Numbered from the stretch's first letter, positions 42,682 to 52,092 are shown. The stretch: DNA of 64,000 nt from Firmicutes bacterium UBA2116 (GCA_002331025.1 DCYG01000004.1:125639-189638), one strand, 5' to 3'. Notes: generated by a model from the sequence alone, not told the origin. Translations and numbers: made by a program.

Positions 42682-43623
42682 ATGAATACAAAATTGACAA
42701 AGCTTTTAAAAATTAAATATCCTGTAATTCAAGGGGCCATGGCCTGGGTATCAGATGCGAATCTAGCTGCAGCAGTTTCAAATGCAGGTGGTGCAGGAGT
42801 CATTGCTACAGGCGGAAGAAATTTAACCTGGGTTAAGGAGCAGATAGATTTGGCTAAATCATTGACCGATAAACCCTTTGGTGTGAATATAGTGCTCATG
42901 GATAATGATAAGGATGATAAAATTGATTTAATCTGTAAGGAAAAAGTTGCATTTGTTACTTTAGGTGCCGGTAACCCTGTTCCTTACTTTGAAAAATTAA
43001 AAGAAGCTGAAATTACAGCAATTCCCGTTGTGCCTAATTTAAAATTAGCTAAGCGCGTTGAAGAAAAAGGTGCTGATGCACTGATTATAGAAGGCATGGA
43101 AGCAGGAGGGCATATTGGAAAGCTTACAACATTATCTCTGATGACTCAGGTTATCCCTGAAATTAATATACCTGTAATTGCAGCGGGAGGTTTTGCAGAT
43201 GGAAGAGGATTAGCTGCCGCATTGGTAATGGGTGCATCGGGAATTCAGGCAGGTACGAGATTTTATGCTTCAAAAGAGTGCAGTGCGCATATAAATGCCA
43301 AAAAGAAAATCGTTGAGGCAGGTGATACCGATACGGATATTACAGGTTATCTGCGAGGTCATTCTGTAAGGGGCATAAAAAACAAAATGACTGAAAAATA
43401 CATAGAGTTAGAAAAAGAACATGCTCCCTATGAACAATTGCATGACTTAATTGCGGGAACAAGCAGAAAAGCACCGATTGACGGAGATGTTGAATGGGGT
43501 CTCGTTCAGGCAGGACAAAGCTTATCGGTTATCAAATCTATAGGCAGCTGTGAGGATATAATAAATAATATGATTAAAGAAGCTTACGATGCTTTAAAAA
43601 ATATCTCAGATTGCTTAAAATAA
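42682..43623 (+). CDS. fabK: FabK-type enoyl-ACP reductase II (nitronate monooxygenase superfamily)
   Basis: 313-aa FMN-binding TIM barrel. PVIQGAMAWVSDANLAAAVSNAGG at the N-terminus and IIEGMEAGGHIG near residue 135, followed by AAGGFADGRGLAAALVMGA, match FabK. FabK performs the last reduction step of fatty-acid elongation with NADH/FMN. Nitronate monooxygenase is the alternative within this superfamily. No other fab genes are adjacent, so the call rests on sequence alone. Confidence 0.7.
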   Translation: MNTKLTKLLKIKYPVIQGAMAWVSDANLAAAVSNAGGAGVIATGGRNLTWVKEQIDLAKSLTDKPFGVNIVLMDNDKDDKIDLICKEKVAFVTLGAGNPVPYFEKLKEAEITAIPVVPNLKLAKRVEEKGADALIIEGMEAGGHIGKLTTLSLMTQVIPEINIPVIAAGGFADGRGLAAALVMGASGIQAGTRFYASKECSAHINAKKKIVEAGDTDTDITGYLRGHSVRGIKNKMTEKYIELEKEHAPYEQLHDLIAGTSRKAPIDGDVEWGLVQAGQSLSVIKSIGSCEDIINNMIKEAYDALKNISDCLK

Positions 43624-43733
43624 CAGCCTGCATCGTTGACGTTCAGCCAAATTAACTTATCTCGTTTTTATTGGAAATAATTTTTAAGGATATAAAAAAT
43701 CTTTCTGCAAAAAATAAACTCGAGGTGATTAAT

Positions 43734-43877
43734 TTGAAAATGACAAACAGAGTTTGGATCGGAGTAGGTTTAGCAGCTGCAGCAGTTGCAGTTACTCCGG
43801 TGGTAAGAAATATGGCAAATAACAAAACTTTAAACAATGCTTTATCGATGAATCAAAGTAAAAATTCAATCCACTAA
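43734..43877 (+). CDS. Small single-span membrane peptide
   Basis: 47 aa starting at TTG 43734, 6 nt after GAGGTG. It has one membrane segment (RVWIGVGLAAAAVAVTPVV) and a polar C-terminal tail rich in Asn. The function is unknown. It has its own terminator. Confidence 0.55.
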   Translation: MKMTNRVWIGVGLAAAAVAVTPVVRNMANNKTLNNALSMNQSKNSIH

Positions 43878-43888
43878 TCATCTTAAAA

Positions 43889-43914
43889 GGTAACCCGTTT
43901 GGGTTATCTTTTTT
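43889..43914 (+). terminator. Intrinsic terminator
   Basis: GGTAACCC and GGGTTATC arms with a GTTT loop, followed by TTTTTT. Confidence 0.9.
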
Positions 43915-43998
43915 GATTCATCTGCTGTTTTATCGATTTTCATACCTTGATTGTAATTTATCATTCGTTTTATTACGAATAATTTTCAAATATTGCTA

Positions 43999-44027
43999 TT
44001 GATTGTTGTCGATTTTTAAGATACAAT
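43999..44027 (+). promoter_or_regulatory. Promoter of the molybdenum hydroxylase operon
   Basis: TTGATT (43999-44004), 17 bp, then TACAAT (44022-44027), about 50 bp before the first gene. A small inverted repeat ATTCGT/ACGAAT lies just upstream at ~43964-43981. No purine riboswitch is visible. Confidence 0.55.
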
Positions 44028-44079
44028 ATTTATGAGCTAATCAAAGTATTGTAATATTAAAAATCGAAAGGGGTTTAAT

Positions 44080-44874
44080 ATGTTTACCATAGATAAATAT
44101 GTTGTTGCTGAAAGCTTAGAAGAAGCATATGAATTAAATAAAAGCAGGCGGAATGCTATAATCGGCGGAATGCTGTGGCTCAGGATGGGAAGAAAAAAAA
44201 TCCGGACAGCCATTGATTTATCTGCTTTAAATCTAAATAAAATAGATGAAGACGACGAAAGCTTCAAAATCGGATGTATGTGCACATTAAGAGATCTGGA
44301 AACACACGAAAATCTTAATAAATCATTTAATAATATTTTCCACAAATCATTAAAACACATTGTTGGAGTTCAAATGAGAAACCTTGCTACAATAGGCGGA
44401 AGTATTTATTCGCGTTTTGGTTTTTCGGACATATTAACAGCACTCCTGTCCTTAGACAGCTATGTTGAATTATTTAAAGGGGGTATCCTTCCTTTAAATG
44501 AATATGTCAATATGCCCCTTGACAATGATATTTTAATGAAAATTATTATAAATAAAGACGGAAGAATGCCGGCCTGCAACAGTCACAGGATCAGTGCAAC
44601 AGATTTTCCCGTTCTTACATGTGCAGTTTCAAATAAAGAAAATGAATGGTTTGTAGTTGTCGGTGCAAGACCTATGAAAGGTAAGTTAAGTACATTTAAC
44701 TTAAATAACAATTACGAAAAAGACGATATAGATAACGCAGTGTTAAATATTATCGATAATATTTCTTTTGGGACAAACATTCGCGGCAGCAAAGAATACA
44801 GACAAATACTTGCCGACGTACTTATAAAAAGAAATATTGACGAAATTTTGAACGGAGGATATTATGCAGATTAA
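44080..44874 (+). CDS. Molybdenum hydroxylase FAD-binding subunit
   Basis: 264 aa of the xanthine dehydrogenase FAD domain family. It has an AIIGGMLWLRMGRKKI-type FAD pyrophosphate loop near residue 26 and MRNLATIGGSIYSRFGFSDILTALL near residue 100. It passes electrons from the Fe-S subunit to NAD+ or another acceptor. The ATG follows AAAGGGG. It overlaps the Fe-S subunit gene by 11 bp. XdhB/CoxM-like. Confidence 0.85.
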   Translation: MFTIDKYVVAESLEEAYELNKSRRNAIIGGMLWLRMGRKKIRTAIDLSALNLNKIDEDDESFKIGCMCTLRDLETHENLNKSFNNIFHKSLKHIVGVQMRNLATIGGSIYSRFGFSDILTALLSLDSYVELFKGGILPLNEYVNMPLDNDILMKIIINKDGRMPACNSHRISATDFPVLTCAVSNKENEWFVVVGARPMKGKLSTFNLNNNYEKDDIDNAVLNIIDNISFGTNIRGSKEYRQILADVLIKRNIDEILNGGYYAD

Positions 44875-45334
44875 ATTATGGATAAACGATAAAGAGTATA
44901 TAGATGATATATCGCCGGATACAATACTTCTTGATTTTTTAAGATCAAAGGGATGCCTCAGCGTAAAGCGCGGTTGTGAAACCTCAAACTGCGGACTTTG
45001 TACCGTATTAATGCAAGGAAAACCGATTTTATCATGTTCAACATTGGCGGTAAGGGCAAATGGTCTCAGAGTCACTACCATAGAAGGAATGCAGGAAGAG
45101 GCATCGGATTTCGGAGGGTTTTTAGCGGATGAAGGTGCGGAGCAATGCGGTTTTTGCAGCCCCGGATTTATAATTAACGTAATAGCTATGAAAAATGAAT
45201 TAAAGAATCCTACTGAGGATGAAATAAAAAATTATCTTGAAGGCAATCTGTGCCGCTGTACAGGATACATGGGACAACTGAGAGCGGTAAAAAAATATTT
45301 AGAAAAATATTCAGATATGAAGAAAGGAGCTTGA
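44864..45334 (+). CDS. Molybdenum hydroxylase 2Fe-2S subunit
   Basis: 156 aa with two [2Fe-2S] clusters. The plant-type cluster uses CETSNCGLCTV near residue 40, with a further Cys near residue 62. The second uses CGFCSPG near residue 98 and CRCTGY near residue 131. This is the XdhC/CoxS-type electron-transfer subunit. It has GGAGG upstream and sits 1 bp before the large subunit gene. Confidence 0.92.
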   Translation: MQIKLWINDKEYIDDISPDTILLDFLRSKGCLSVKRGCETSNCGLCTVLMQGKPILSCSTLAVRANGLRVTTIEGMQEEASDFGGFLADEGAEQCGFCSPGFIINVIAMKNELKNPTEDEIKNYLEGNLCRCTGYMGQLRAVKKYLEKYSDMKKGA

Positions 45335-45335
45335 C

Positions 45336-47618
45336 ATGAGGTATGTAAATAAGCCGGTAAGAAAAAAAGATGCAATGTCATTGGTAACGGGAAAGCCTGT
45401 CTATACTGACGATGTTACGCAGGGTAACAGCCTTGTTGTAAAACTGCTCAGAAGCCCTCATGCACATGCTCTCATAGAAGAAATAAATACAGAAAGAGCA
45501 AAAAATGTTTCGGGTATAGAGTGTGTTTTAACTTATGAGGATGTTCCCGAATCAAGATTTACTACCGCAGGTCAATCCTATCCTGAACCGAGCCCCTATG
45601 ACAGGTTAATACTTGATAAAAGATTAAGATGTGTGGGCGATCCTGTGGCCATAGTTGCGGGATTGGATGAAAAAGCGGTTGATAAAGCACTGTCGTTAAT
45701 TAAAGTGAAATACAATCTCCTTGAGCCGCTTCTTGATTTTAGAAAAGCAATGGACAATGAAATTTTAGTTCACCCTGAAGAAGATTTCGTGAGTTTGATA
45801 GAGGTTGGAGCCGATAATAAAAGAAACTTGTGCTCCTCTGAAAGCATGAATATAGGAAATGTTGAAGAGGAACTGAAGAAGTGTGCCCATGTAATAGAGG
45901 AGACATATCACACAAAGGCCAACAATCAAACTATGATGGAAACTTTCAGAACCTATACGAGTATTGATGCTTACGGAAGGCTGAACGTTATAAGCTCCAC
46001 CCAGATTCCGTTCCATGTGAGACGTATACTCTCTAATGCCCTGCAGATTCCTAAATCACAAATACGTGTTATTAAGCCAAGAATCGGCGGCGGTTTCGGC
46101 GCAAAGCAGTCTGTAGTAAGCGAGTTATTTCCTGCCATAGTAACATGGATAACAAAAAAACCGGCAAAAATGATTTATTCCCGTAAGGAAAGCTTCACCA
46201 ACGGAAGCCCTCGTCACGAAGCGGAAATAAAAATACGTCTCGGTTCGGATGAAAACGGAATGATTAAGGCAATACACATGTATTCATTGTGGAATGCCGG
46301 TGCTTACGGCGACCATGGGCCTACCACCGTTGGATTGTCCGGTCACAAGGCAATGACAATATACAATGCAAATGCTTATAAATTCGATTTTGACGTTGTT
46401 TATTCAAACACCATGGGGGCAGGTGCTTACAGAGGATACGGTGCCACACAGGGATTCTTTGCTTTAGAATCTGCCATAAACGAGCTGGCTGCAAAGCTGA
46501 ATATGGACCCTACCGTTTTAAGAATGAATAACATGCTTACAGAAAGCAGTGTTGGTAAAACAATGCCTACCTATTATAACGAAGAATTAAAAAGCTGCAC
46601 CTTGGATAAATGCTTAGAAAAAGCAAAGGAAATGATAAACTGGGATGAAAAGTACCCTTTCAGAGATATGGGTAACAATAAGGTTCGTTCCGTGGGATGT
46701 GCCGTGGCTATGCAGGGCTCGGGAATTTCTCATGTGGATGTTGGTGCCGTTGAAATAAGACTGAATGATGACGGATTTTACACTTTAATGATTGGCGCCA
46801 CCGATATGGGTACAGGCTGCGATACAATACTTGCCCAGATGGCTGCCGATTGCATGGACTGCGAATATGACAGCATCGTAGTTCACGGTGTTGATACAGA
46901 CCTTTCACCATACGACACCGGCTCATATGCTTCAAGTACCACTTATATAACCGGCATGGCTGTTGTTAAGGCGTGTGAGTCCCTTAAAAATAAAATAATT
47001 GATGCGGGAGCAAAAAAACTAGATTGTTCCGTTGAGGATGCGGATTTTGACGGAAAAGCAGTTTATAACATAAAAAATAACGAAAGTATTTCATTGATAC
47101 AATTAGCAAACGACAATTATGTGGGATCAAATAATTATTTATCAGCAAGCGAATCTCATTATTCTCCTACTTCCCCGCCTCCCTTTATGGCAGGCTTGGT
47201 AGAAATTGAGGTTGACAAGCTGACAGGCAAGGTAGACATAATAGATTATGTAGGAGTTATTGACTGCGGAACCGTTATAAATCCGAATCTTGCAAGAGTT
47301 CAGGCAGAGGGCGGAATCGTACAGGCCATGGGTATGGCTATGTACGAGGACATAATTTATGACGGAAAAGGCAGGATGCTGAACGATTCCTTCATGCAGT
47401 ACAAAATACCGTCAAGGCTGGATGTGGGAAATATCAGAATTGATTTTGAGTCAAGCTATGAACCAACAGGTCCTTTTGGAGCTAAATCAATAGGAGAATT
47501 AGTAATCAACACTCCTCCTCCGGCAATAGCAAATGCTGTTTATAATGCAACGAAGGTTAATATCAGAAGCTTACCTATCACCGGCGAAAAAATTATGATG
47601 GGTATGTTAAAAAAATAA
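45336..47618 (+). CDS. Molybdenum hydroxylase large (molybdopterin-binding) subunit
   Basis: 760 aa of the xanthine dehydrogenase/aldehyde oxidase family. Key features are GGGFGAKQS near residue 250, GAYRGYGATQGFFALE near residue 366, and the C-terminal PTGPFGAKSIGEL, whose Glu is the likely active-site base. It hydroxylates purines, N-heterocycles or aldehydes; the substrate cannot be fixed by eye. No molybdenum cofactor or selenium-insertion genes are beside it. Confidence 0.88.
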   Translation: MRYVNKPVRKKDAMSLVTGKPVYTDDVTQGNSLVVKLLRSPHAHALIEEINTERAKNVSGIECVLTYEDVPESRFTTAGQSYPEPSPYDRLILDKRLRCVGDPVAIVAGLDEKAVDKALSLIKVKYNLLEPLLDFRKAMDNEILVHPEEDFVSLIEVGADNKRNLCSSESMNIGNVEEELKKCAHVIEETYHTKANNQTMMETFRTYTSIDAYGRLNVISSTQIPFHVRRILSNALQIPKSQIRVIKPRIGGGFGAKQSVVSELFPAIVTWITKKPAKMIYSRKESFTNGSPRHEAEIKIRLGSDENGMIKAIHMYSLWNAGAYGDHGPTTVGLSGHKAMTIYNANAYKFDFDVVYSNTMGAGAYRGYGATQGFFALESAINELAAKLNMDPTVLRMNNMLTESSVGKTMPTYYNEELKSCTLDKCLEKAKEMINWDEKYPFRDMGNNKVRSVGCAVAMQGSGISHVDVGAVEIRLNDDGFYTLMIGATDMGTGCDTILAQMAADCMDCEYDSIVVHGVDTDLSPYDTGSYASSTTYITGMAVVKACESLKNKIIDAGAKKLDCSVEDADFDGKAVYNIKNNESISLIQLANDNYVGSNNYLSASESHYSPTSPPPFMAGLVEIEVDKLTGKVDIIDYVGVIDCGTVINPNLARVQAEGGIVQAMGMAMYEDIIYDGKGRMLNDSFMQYKIPSRLDVGNIRIDFESSYEPTGPFGAKSIGELVINTPPPAIANAVYNATKVNIRSLPITGEKIMMGMLKK

Positions 47619-47628
47619 AGTCATCAAA

Positions 47629-47658
47629 ATAGGCTGTTGAAAAAATTCATCAGCCTAT
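47629..47658. terminator. Bidirectional terminator between the hydroxylase and DarT-like genes
   Basis: ATAGGCTGTTGAA and TTCATCAGCCTAT pair with one mismatch. The end of the minus-strand gene lies inside the structure. The arm resembles those at 20250 and 22850. Confidence 0.75.
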
Positions 47659-48432
47659 AATTTCTTCTATACTTAAAATACCATAAAACCAAAACTTAAA
47701 CTTAACAGGAAAATCAGGCAGATTATTTACTTCAACGTTAAAATCCGTACTTTTGGATTCGAGGAAATTCACCTTTGCAATCCTTAATAAATTATCATTT
47801 AAATCATATAATCTATATTCATGTTTCGAATCATTTTTAACAGGCATGTTGGAGCTGAAATGCAGTATAAACACATCTTTGTGAAGAAGGCTGTCATATA
47901 CAATATTGTAATCCCTAATGTAATTCTTATCATGAAAAAACATTTCAGGCTGAACCTTATACAATTTGTTTTTACCGAATAAATTGCATGCTCTTTTATA
48001 ATCTGCATTACATCTGAAAATTATATTTTTCAGCTTAATTATAGGAACAGGCTCGTCAATTAACAATTCCATATTTTCCAAGACTGCATCTGCATTGAAA
48101 AGAACTGCTAAGTCATTATAAATTACATCTTCATTAAACAAAAGGTACACGGGTATATTCAGTCGATTCATAATATTGTAATTATTCTTCTCAACAAAAT
48201 AAAACCGTGTACATCTCTTAACCTTATCAGAAATATTATTAATTTCCTCTTCATCTAAAACATCTTCAAACTCGATGTTATTTGCATAGCATAAGGATCT
48301 GCTGCAAAGATAACCAATACTTATAATAGAATTTAAATTTGAAAAATCAGTAAAATGAAGAGGACCTATAAAATTATATTTATCTTTTACCCTTTTAACC
48401 GTTTCACTTATCTGTTCATGATCTTCATTCAC
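47650..48432 (-). CDS. Orphan DarT-like (DUF4433) ADP-ribosyltransferase-fold protein
   Basis: 260 aa starting at GTG 48432, 6 nt after GGGGGG. Residues ~20-185 follow the DarT pattern: LHFTDFSNLNSIISIGYLCSR (His26), then KRCTRFYFVEKNN, IPVYLLFNEDVIYND, LFNADAVLEN and QPEMFF with Glu163 at the position of the catalytic Glu. DarT ADP-ribosylates thymidine in single-stranded DNA. A C-terminal extension of ~75 residues is not part of DarT. There is no DarG macrodomain antitoxin next to it. Family membership is a by-eye match. Confidence 0.6.
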   Translation of the reverse strand: MNEDHEQISETVKRVKDKYNFIGPLHFTDFSNLNSIISIGYLCSRSLCYANNIEFEDVLDEEEINNISDKVKRCTRFYFVEKNNYNIMNRLNIPVYLLFNEDVIYNDLAVLFNADAVLENMELLIDEPVPIIKLKNIIFRCNADYKRACNLFGKNKLYKVQPEMFFHDKNYIRDYNIVYDSLLHKDVFILHFSSNMPVKNDSKHEYRLYDLNDNLLRIAKVNFLESKSTDFNVEVNNLPDFPVKFKFWFYGILSIEEIIG

Positions 48433-48520
48433 AATAATCCCCCCAATATAAACAGTAGCAAATATCTTTTACTATAATTTATATTGGGAAAGGTTTTTAT
48501 TTATGTGATTAAATAAAATA

Positions 48521-49426
48521 TTATTTAACGGATGATGCAGATAAAACCAAGGATAAATATTTTTCTTCCGTTGTTGCTCCCCTTGATGTTAAAACTATAG
48601 GCACTTTTGCGCCGACTATCATCCCTGCCATTGTACCATTAGCGAATTCCAATAATGCCTTGCTCATTATATTACCTGTTGTAATATTCGGAGCAATCAA
48701 TATATCGGCTTCTCCCGTTACAGGGCTTTCATACCCTTTTATTTTGGCTGATTCCTTGTTAAATGTTAAATCAACAGATATTGGTCCCTCAACGATACAA
48801 TTTTTAATTTCACCGTTCTGATTCATTTTTTTGAGATTGTCTGCATCCACCGCCTCGGGCATTTTGGGATTAACTGTTTCTACTGCCGCTAAAACTGCTA
48901 CCTTTGGCGATTCATATCCCATTGCTAAAAATACATTAACTACATTTTCAATAATTTGTTTCTTTTCTTCAAGATTAGGATACATCATCATTCCGCCGTC
49001 AGTAACAGCTATAAGTTTATGATAGGCAGGAATTTCTAAAATTGCCACATGGGACATTACACTTCCTGTCCTCAGTCCTTTTTCTTTATTTACAACAGCC
49101 TTTAACAAGTCAGCTGTTTGGAGCTTTCCTTTCATAATGAAATCAGCTTTGCCTTCATTTATTAATTCAACTGTTTTTTCTGCGGCTTCCGTATCATCCG
49201 ATGTATGGATTATTTCATTCTCATCAAAATTAACAGAAAGATTATCAAGTATTTTTACTATTTTTTCCTTGTCGCCTATTAATACGGGCTCAACCAACTT
49301 ATCATTTACAGCTTTAAATACTGCTTCTAAGGTATGTTCGTCATGTGCTGCAGCTACAGCAACTCTTTTTTTTGTATCATTATTTTGGACCTTAGCAATT
49401 AATTCTTTAAAGTTTTTTAACTCCAT
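48521..49426 (-). CDS. ptb: Phosphate butyryltransferase
   Basis: 301 aa of the phosphate acetyl/butyryltransferase family. It has AAAHDEHTLEAVFKA near residue 25, KGKLQTADLLKAV near residue 100, and ADILIAPNITTGNIMSKAL near residue 235. It converts butyryl-CoA and phosphate to butyryl phosphate. No butyrate kinase gene is adjacent, unlike in many Clostridia. Branched acyl-CoA substrates are also possible. Confidence 0.88.
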   Translation of the reverse strand: MELKNFKELIAKVQNNDTKKRVAVAAAHDEHTLEAVFKAVNDKLVEPVLIGDKEKIVKILDNLSVNFDENEIIHTSDDTEAAEKTVELINEGKADFIMKGKLQTADLLKAVVNKEKGLRTGSVMSHVAILEIPAYHKLIAVTDGGMMMYPNLEEKKQIIENVVNVFLAMGYESPKVAVLAAVETVNPKMPEAVDADNLKKMNQNGEIKNCIVEGPISVDLTFNKESAKIKGYESPVTGEADILIAPNITTGNIMSKALLEFANGTMAGMIVGAKVPIVLTSRGATTEEKYLSLVLSASSVK

Positions 49427-49529
49427 ATTTCCTCCACAATAATTAGTCTCATATAGTCAATGATATTATATCAATAATTATATAATTGTTCAAATAACTT
49501 TTGTATTGTTCTCCAAAATCAAATACCAA

Positions 49530-51362
49530 TTATACACTCTTTACATTTAATGCCCTGAAAGAATTTAATACGGCTATAAAGGTAACGCCTACATCCGCGA
49601 ATACCGCAGCCCACATTGAAGCGTAACCGGCTGCGCTCAATAAAAGAATAAATGCTTTAATTCCTATTGCGAACACAATGTTTTGAGTAGCAATTCTCAA
49701 GGTCTTTTTTGAAATTTTTATTGCTGTTGCTATTTTAGAGGGCTCATCCGTCATTATAACTATATCTGCTGCTTCTATAGCAGCATCCGAACCTAATCCA
49801 CCCATTGCTATGCCTATATCGGCTCTTGCCAATACCGGAGCATCATTTATACCGTCACCGACGTATGCAACTTTTCCTCTGTTGTTATAAATTATTTCTT
49901 CAATTTTTTCTACCTTATCTCCCGGCAGCAGCTCTGTATATACCTTATCTATTGCAAGCATCTTTGCTGTCTCTTCTCCAATTTGCTTATTGTCACCGGT
50001 AAGCATAATTGTTTGCTTTATTTTCAATTCCTTAAGCTTTTTAATAGCTGCTGCGGAATCCCCCTTAACTTCATCCGCTATCAATATATATCCTGCGTAA
50101 TTACCGTCAATAGCCACATGTACAACGGTTCCGCTTATATTCTCTTTTGAAAAACCGATATTTTCCTTAACCATTAATTTTTCATTGCCCGCAAGGATCT
50201 TCTTGCCGTCTACCACGGCAGAAATGCCATGTCCGGGTATCTCTTCAACCTCTTTAATTATATCATTTACTATTTCTTTGTTATAAGCGCGTTTTAATGA
50301 TAATGAAATTGGGTGATTCGAATAATTTTCTGCATGAGCAGCATATTTCAATAACTCATCATTACTTATATCCTTTGCATTTACTTCCCTGACGTTGAAT
50401 ACACCCTTCGTTAAAGTGCCCGTTTTATCAAAGACAACAGTTTCCGCCTGCGCCAATGCTTCTAAGTAATTGCTTCCCTTTACTAAAATACCTTTTTTAG
50501 AACTTCCTCCGATTCCTCCGAAAAAGCTTAGGGGGACTGAAATAACTAATGCACAAGGGCAGGAAACAACCAAGAAGGCTAAGCTTCTGTATATCCAATC
50601 CTTAAATATTTCCCCTTCTATAACCAAAGGAGGTACAATTGCAAGAATAGCGGCAATTATCACGACAATAGGGGTATAATACCTTGCGAACTTAGTAATA
50701 AATCTCTCCGACTTTGATTTTTTACTGCTTGCATTCTCGACTAAGTCAAGGATTTTGTTCACTGTAGATTCTTCAAATTCCTTTGTTACCTCTACGGTTA
50801 TTAAGCCGTTAATATTTATGAACCCGCTTAAAATATCACTTCCTTCGAGAACTTCTCTCGGAACCGATTCACCCGTCAGTGCAGATGTGTCCAGCAATGA
50901 TGCTCCATCTATAATCTTGCCGTCAAGAGGTACCTTTTCGCCCGGCTTAATAACAATAATGTCACCAACCTTAACATCATCAGGGTCTTTTTTGACTAAT
51001 TCTTCTCCTACCTTTACATTTGCGTAATCGGGGCGAATGTTCATTAAATTAGCTATGGACTTTCTTGATTCTCCCACAGCATAAGCCTGAAATACTTCCC
51101 CAACCTGGTAAAACAGCATAACAGCCACACCTTCCGGTGCTTCATTTATTAAAAATGCACCGATTGAAGCTATTGCCATCAGAAAGTTTTCGTCAAATAC
51201 ATTTCCTCTGAAAATATTTCTGATTGCTCTTTTTACAACGTCTCCGCCTGCTAAAACATAACTTATCAAAAATAATATCCATTTCAGCGCTTCACCTTCT
51301 GCAATGAAGCCGGATACAAAAAACAGAGCGCTTATTATTAATCTGTAAATTAACTTTTTCAT
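49530..51362 (-). CDS. Zn/Cd/Pb-type P1B ATPase without N-terminal HMA domain
   Basis: 610-aa heavy-metal P-type ATPase. It has the TGES actuator motif near residue 165, the CPx motif SCPCALVIS near residue 270, the phosphorylation site DKTGTLTKG near residue 315, the SNHP motif, and GDGINDAPVLARADIGIAMG near residue 510. The CPC motif and MIKLA-like region fit Zn/Cd/Pb export. The usual N-terminal metal-binding domain is missing and is encoded as a separate 73-aa protein just upstream. Confidence 0.9.
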   Translation of the reverse strand: MKKLIYRLIISALFFVSGFIAEGEALKWILFLISYVLAGGDVVKRAIRNIFRGNVFDENFLMAIASIGAFLINEAPEGVAVMLFYQVGEVFQAYAVGESRKSIANLMNIRPDYANVKVGEELVKKDPDDVKVGDIIVIKPGEKVPLDGKIIDGASLLDTSALTGESVPREVLEGSDILSGFININGLITVEVTKEFEESTVNKILDLVENASSKKSKSERFITKFARYYTPIVVIIAAILAIVPPLVIEGEIFKDWIYRSLAFLVVSCPCALVISVPLSFFGGIGGSSKKGILVKGSNYLEALAQAETVVFDKTGTLTKGVFNVREVNAKDISNDELLKYAAHAENYSNHPISLSLKRAYNKEIVNDIIKEVEEIPGHGISAVVDGKKILAGNEKLMVKENIGFSKENISGTVVHVAIDGNYAGYILIADEVKGDSAAAIKKLKELKIKQTIMLTGDNKQIGEETAKMLAIDKVYTELLPGDKVEKIEEIIYNNRGKVAYVGDGINDAPVLARADIGIAMGGLGSDAAIEAADIVIMTDEPSKIATAIKISKKTLRIATQNIVFAIGIKAFILLLSAAGYASMWAAVFADVGVTFIAVLNSFRALNVKSV

Positions 51363-51371
51363 GTTCTCCCC

Positions 51372-51593
51372 TTATGCGGTCTTGAATATTACGTCAGGTT
51401 CGTATTTATTTACAATCTTCCTGGCAGTTTCAATTATAACTTGCATTTTATCATCTTCTGCTTCGATAGTTAATTTTGTTGTCATTAAATTAATTGATGC
51501 ACTCACTACTCCGGTAAGCTTATTTATGTCATTTTCAATTTTAGCTGCGCAATTTGCGCAATCTAATCCTTCAAGTATAAATTTCTTTTTCAT
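51372..51593 (-). CDS. Free heavy-metal-associated (HMA) domain protein
   Basis: 73 aa forming one HMA domain with the metal-binding motif LDCANCAAKIE near residue 9. It has GGAGG upstream and lies 9 bp before the ATPase gene. It probably acts as the detached metal-binding domain or as a metallochaperone for the ATPase. Confidence 0.85.
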   Translation of the reverse strand: MKKKFILEGLDCANCAAKIENDINKLTGVVSASINLMTTKLTIEAEDDKMQVIIETARKIVNKYEPDVIFKTA

Positions 51594-51622
51594 AACGTCC
51601 TCCCAATTTATATAAACTTAAT

Positions 51623-51979
51623 TTATTCCTTAATATGTTCCATGCCTGTTTCAAATATAGCTTTTACGTGATCGTCCTTCAGTGAGTAATATACGACCTT
51701 GCCTTCTTTTCTGAACTTAACTAAATTTGCCTGTCGAAGTGATCTAAGCTGATGAGATATTGCCGACTTTGTCATATTTAACAAAACCGCTATATCACAT
51801 ACACACATTTCATTTTCATCCAATGCCCATATGATTCTGACTCTTGTGCTGTCGCCTAAAACCTTAAAAAAGTCCGCCAAATCATATAGATCATCTTCAT
51901 TCGGCATCCTCTTTCTCACTTCTTCCACTACATCAGAGTGCAATACATCACAATCACAAACGATATCTTCTCTATCCAT
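51623..51979 (-). CDS. SmtB/CadC-like metal-sensing repressor
   Basis: 118-aa ArsR/SmtB winged helix. It has an N-terminal CDCD motif and an ELCVCD-like motif (EMCVCDI) near residue 58 for a thiolate alpha-3N site. A DDHVKAIFETGMEHIKE C-terminal helix carries an Asp-His...His-Glu alpha-5 zinc site. The recognition helix is MTKSAISHQLRSLRQ. Two operators lie in its promoter. It controls the HMA and ATPase genes below. Confidence 0.88.
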   Translation of the reverse strand: MDREDIVCDCDVLHSDVVEEVRKRMPNEDDLYDLADFFKVLGDSTRVRIIWALDENEMCVCDIAVLLNMTKSAISHQLRSLRQANLVKFRKEGKVVYYSLKDDHVKAIFETGMEHIKE

Positions 51980-51998
51980 ATTTTCCTCCCTTCATTAG

Positions 51999-52055
51999 TT
52001 GAACAGTTGTTCAATTGTTAAATTAATTATAGTTGAATGAATGCTCAATTGTCAA
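51999..52055 (-). promoter_or_regulatory. Metal-responsive promoter with two SmtB/CadC-type operators
   Basis: On the minus strand TTGACA (52050-52055), 18 bp, then TATAAT (52026-52031). One operator, TTGAATGAATGCTCAA (52033-52048), fills the spacer. A second, TTGAACAGTTGTTCAA (51999-52014), lies just after the start point. Both match the TGAA-N6-TTCA type. Confidence 0.85.
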
Positions 52056-52092
52056 GAGATATTTTAAAAATATTATAAATTTCAGAAAATGT

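Noticed and set aside
43920..44079. Purine riboswitch upstream of the molybdenum hydroxylase
   Set aside because: The region has a promoter and a small inverted repeat but none of the conserved purine aptamer loops.
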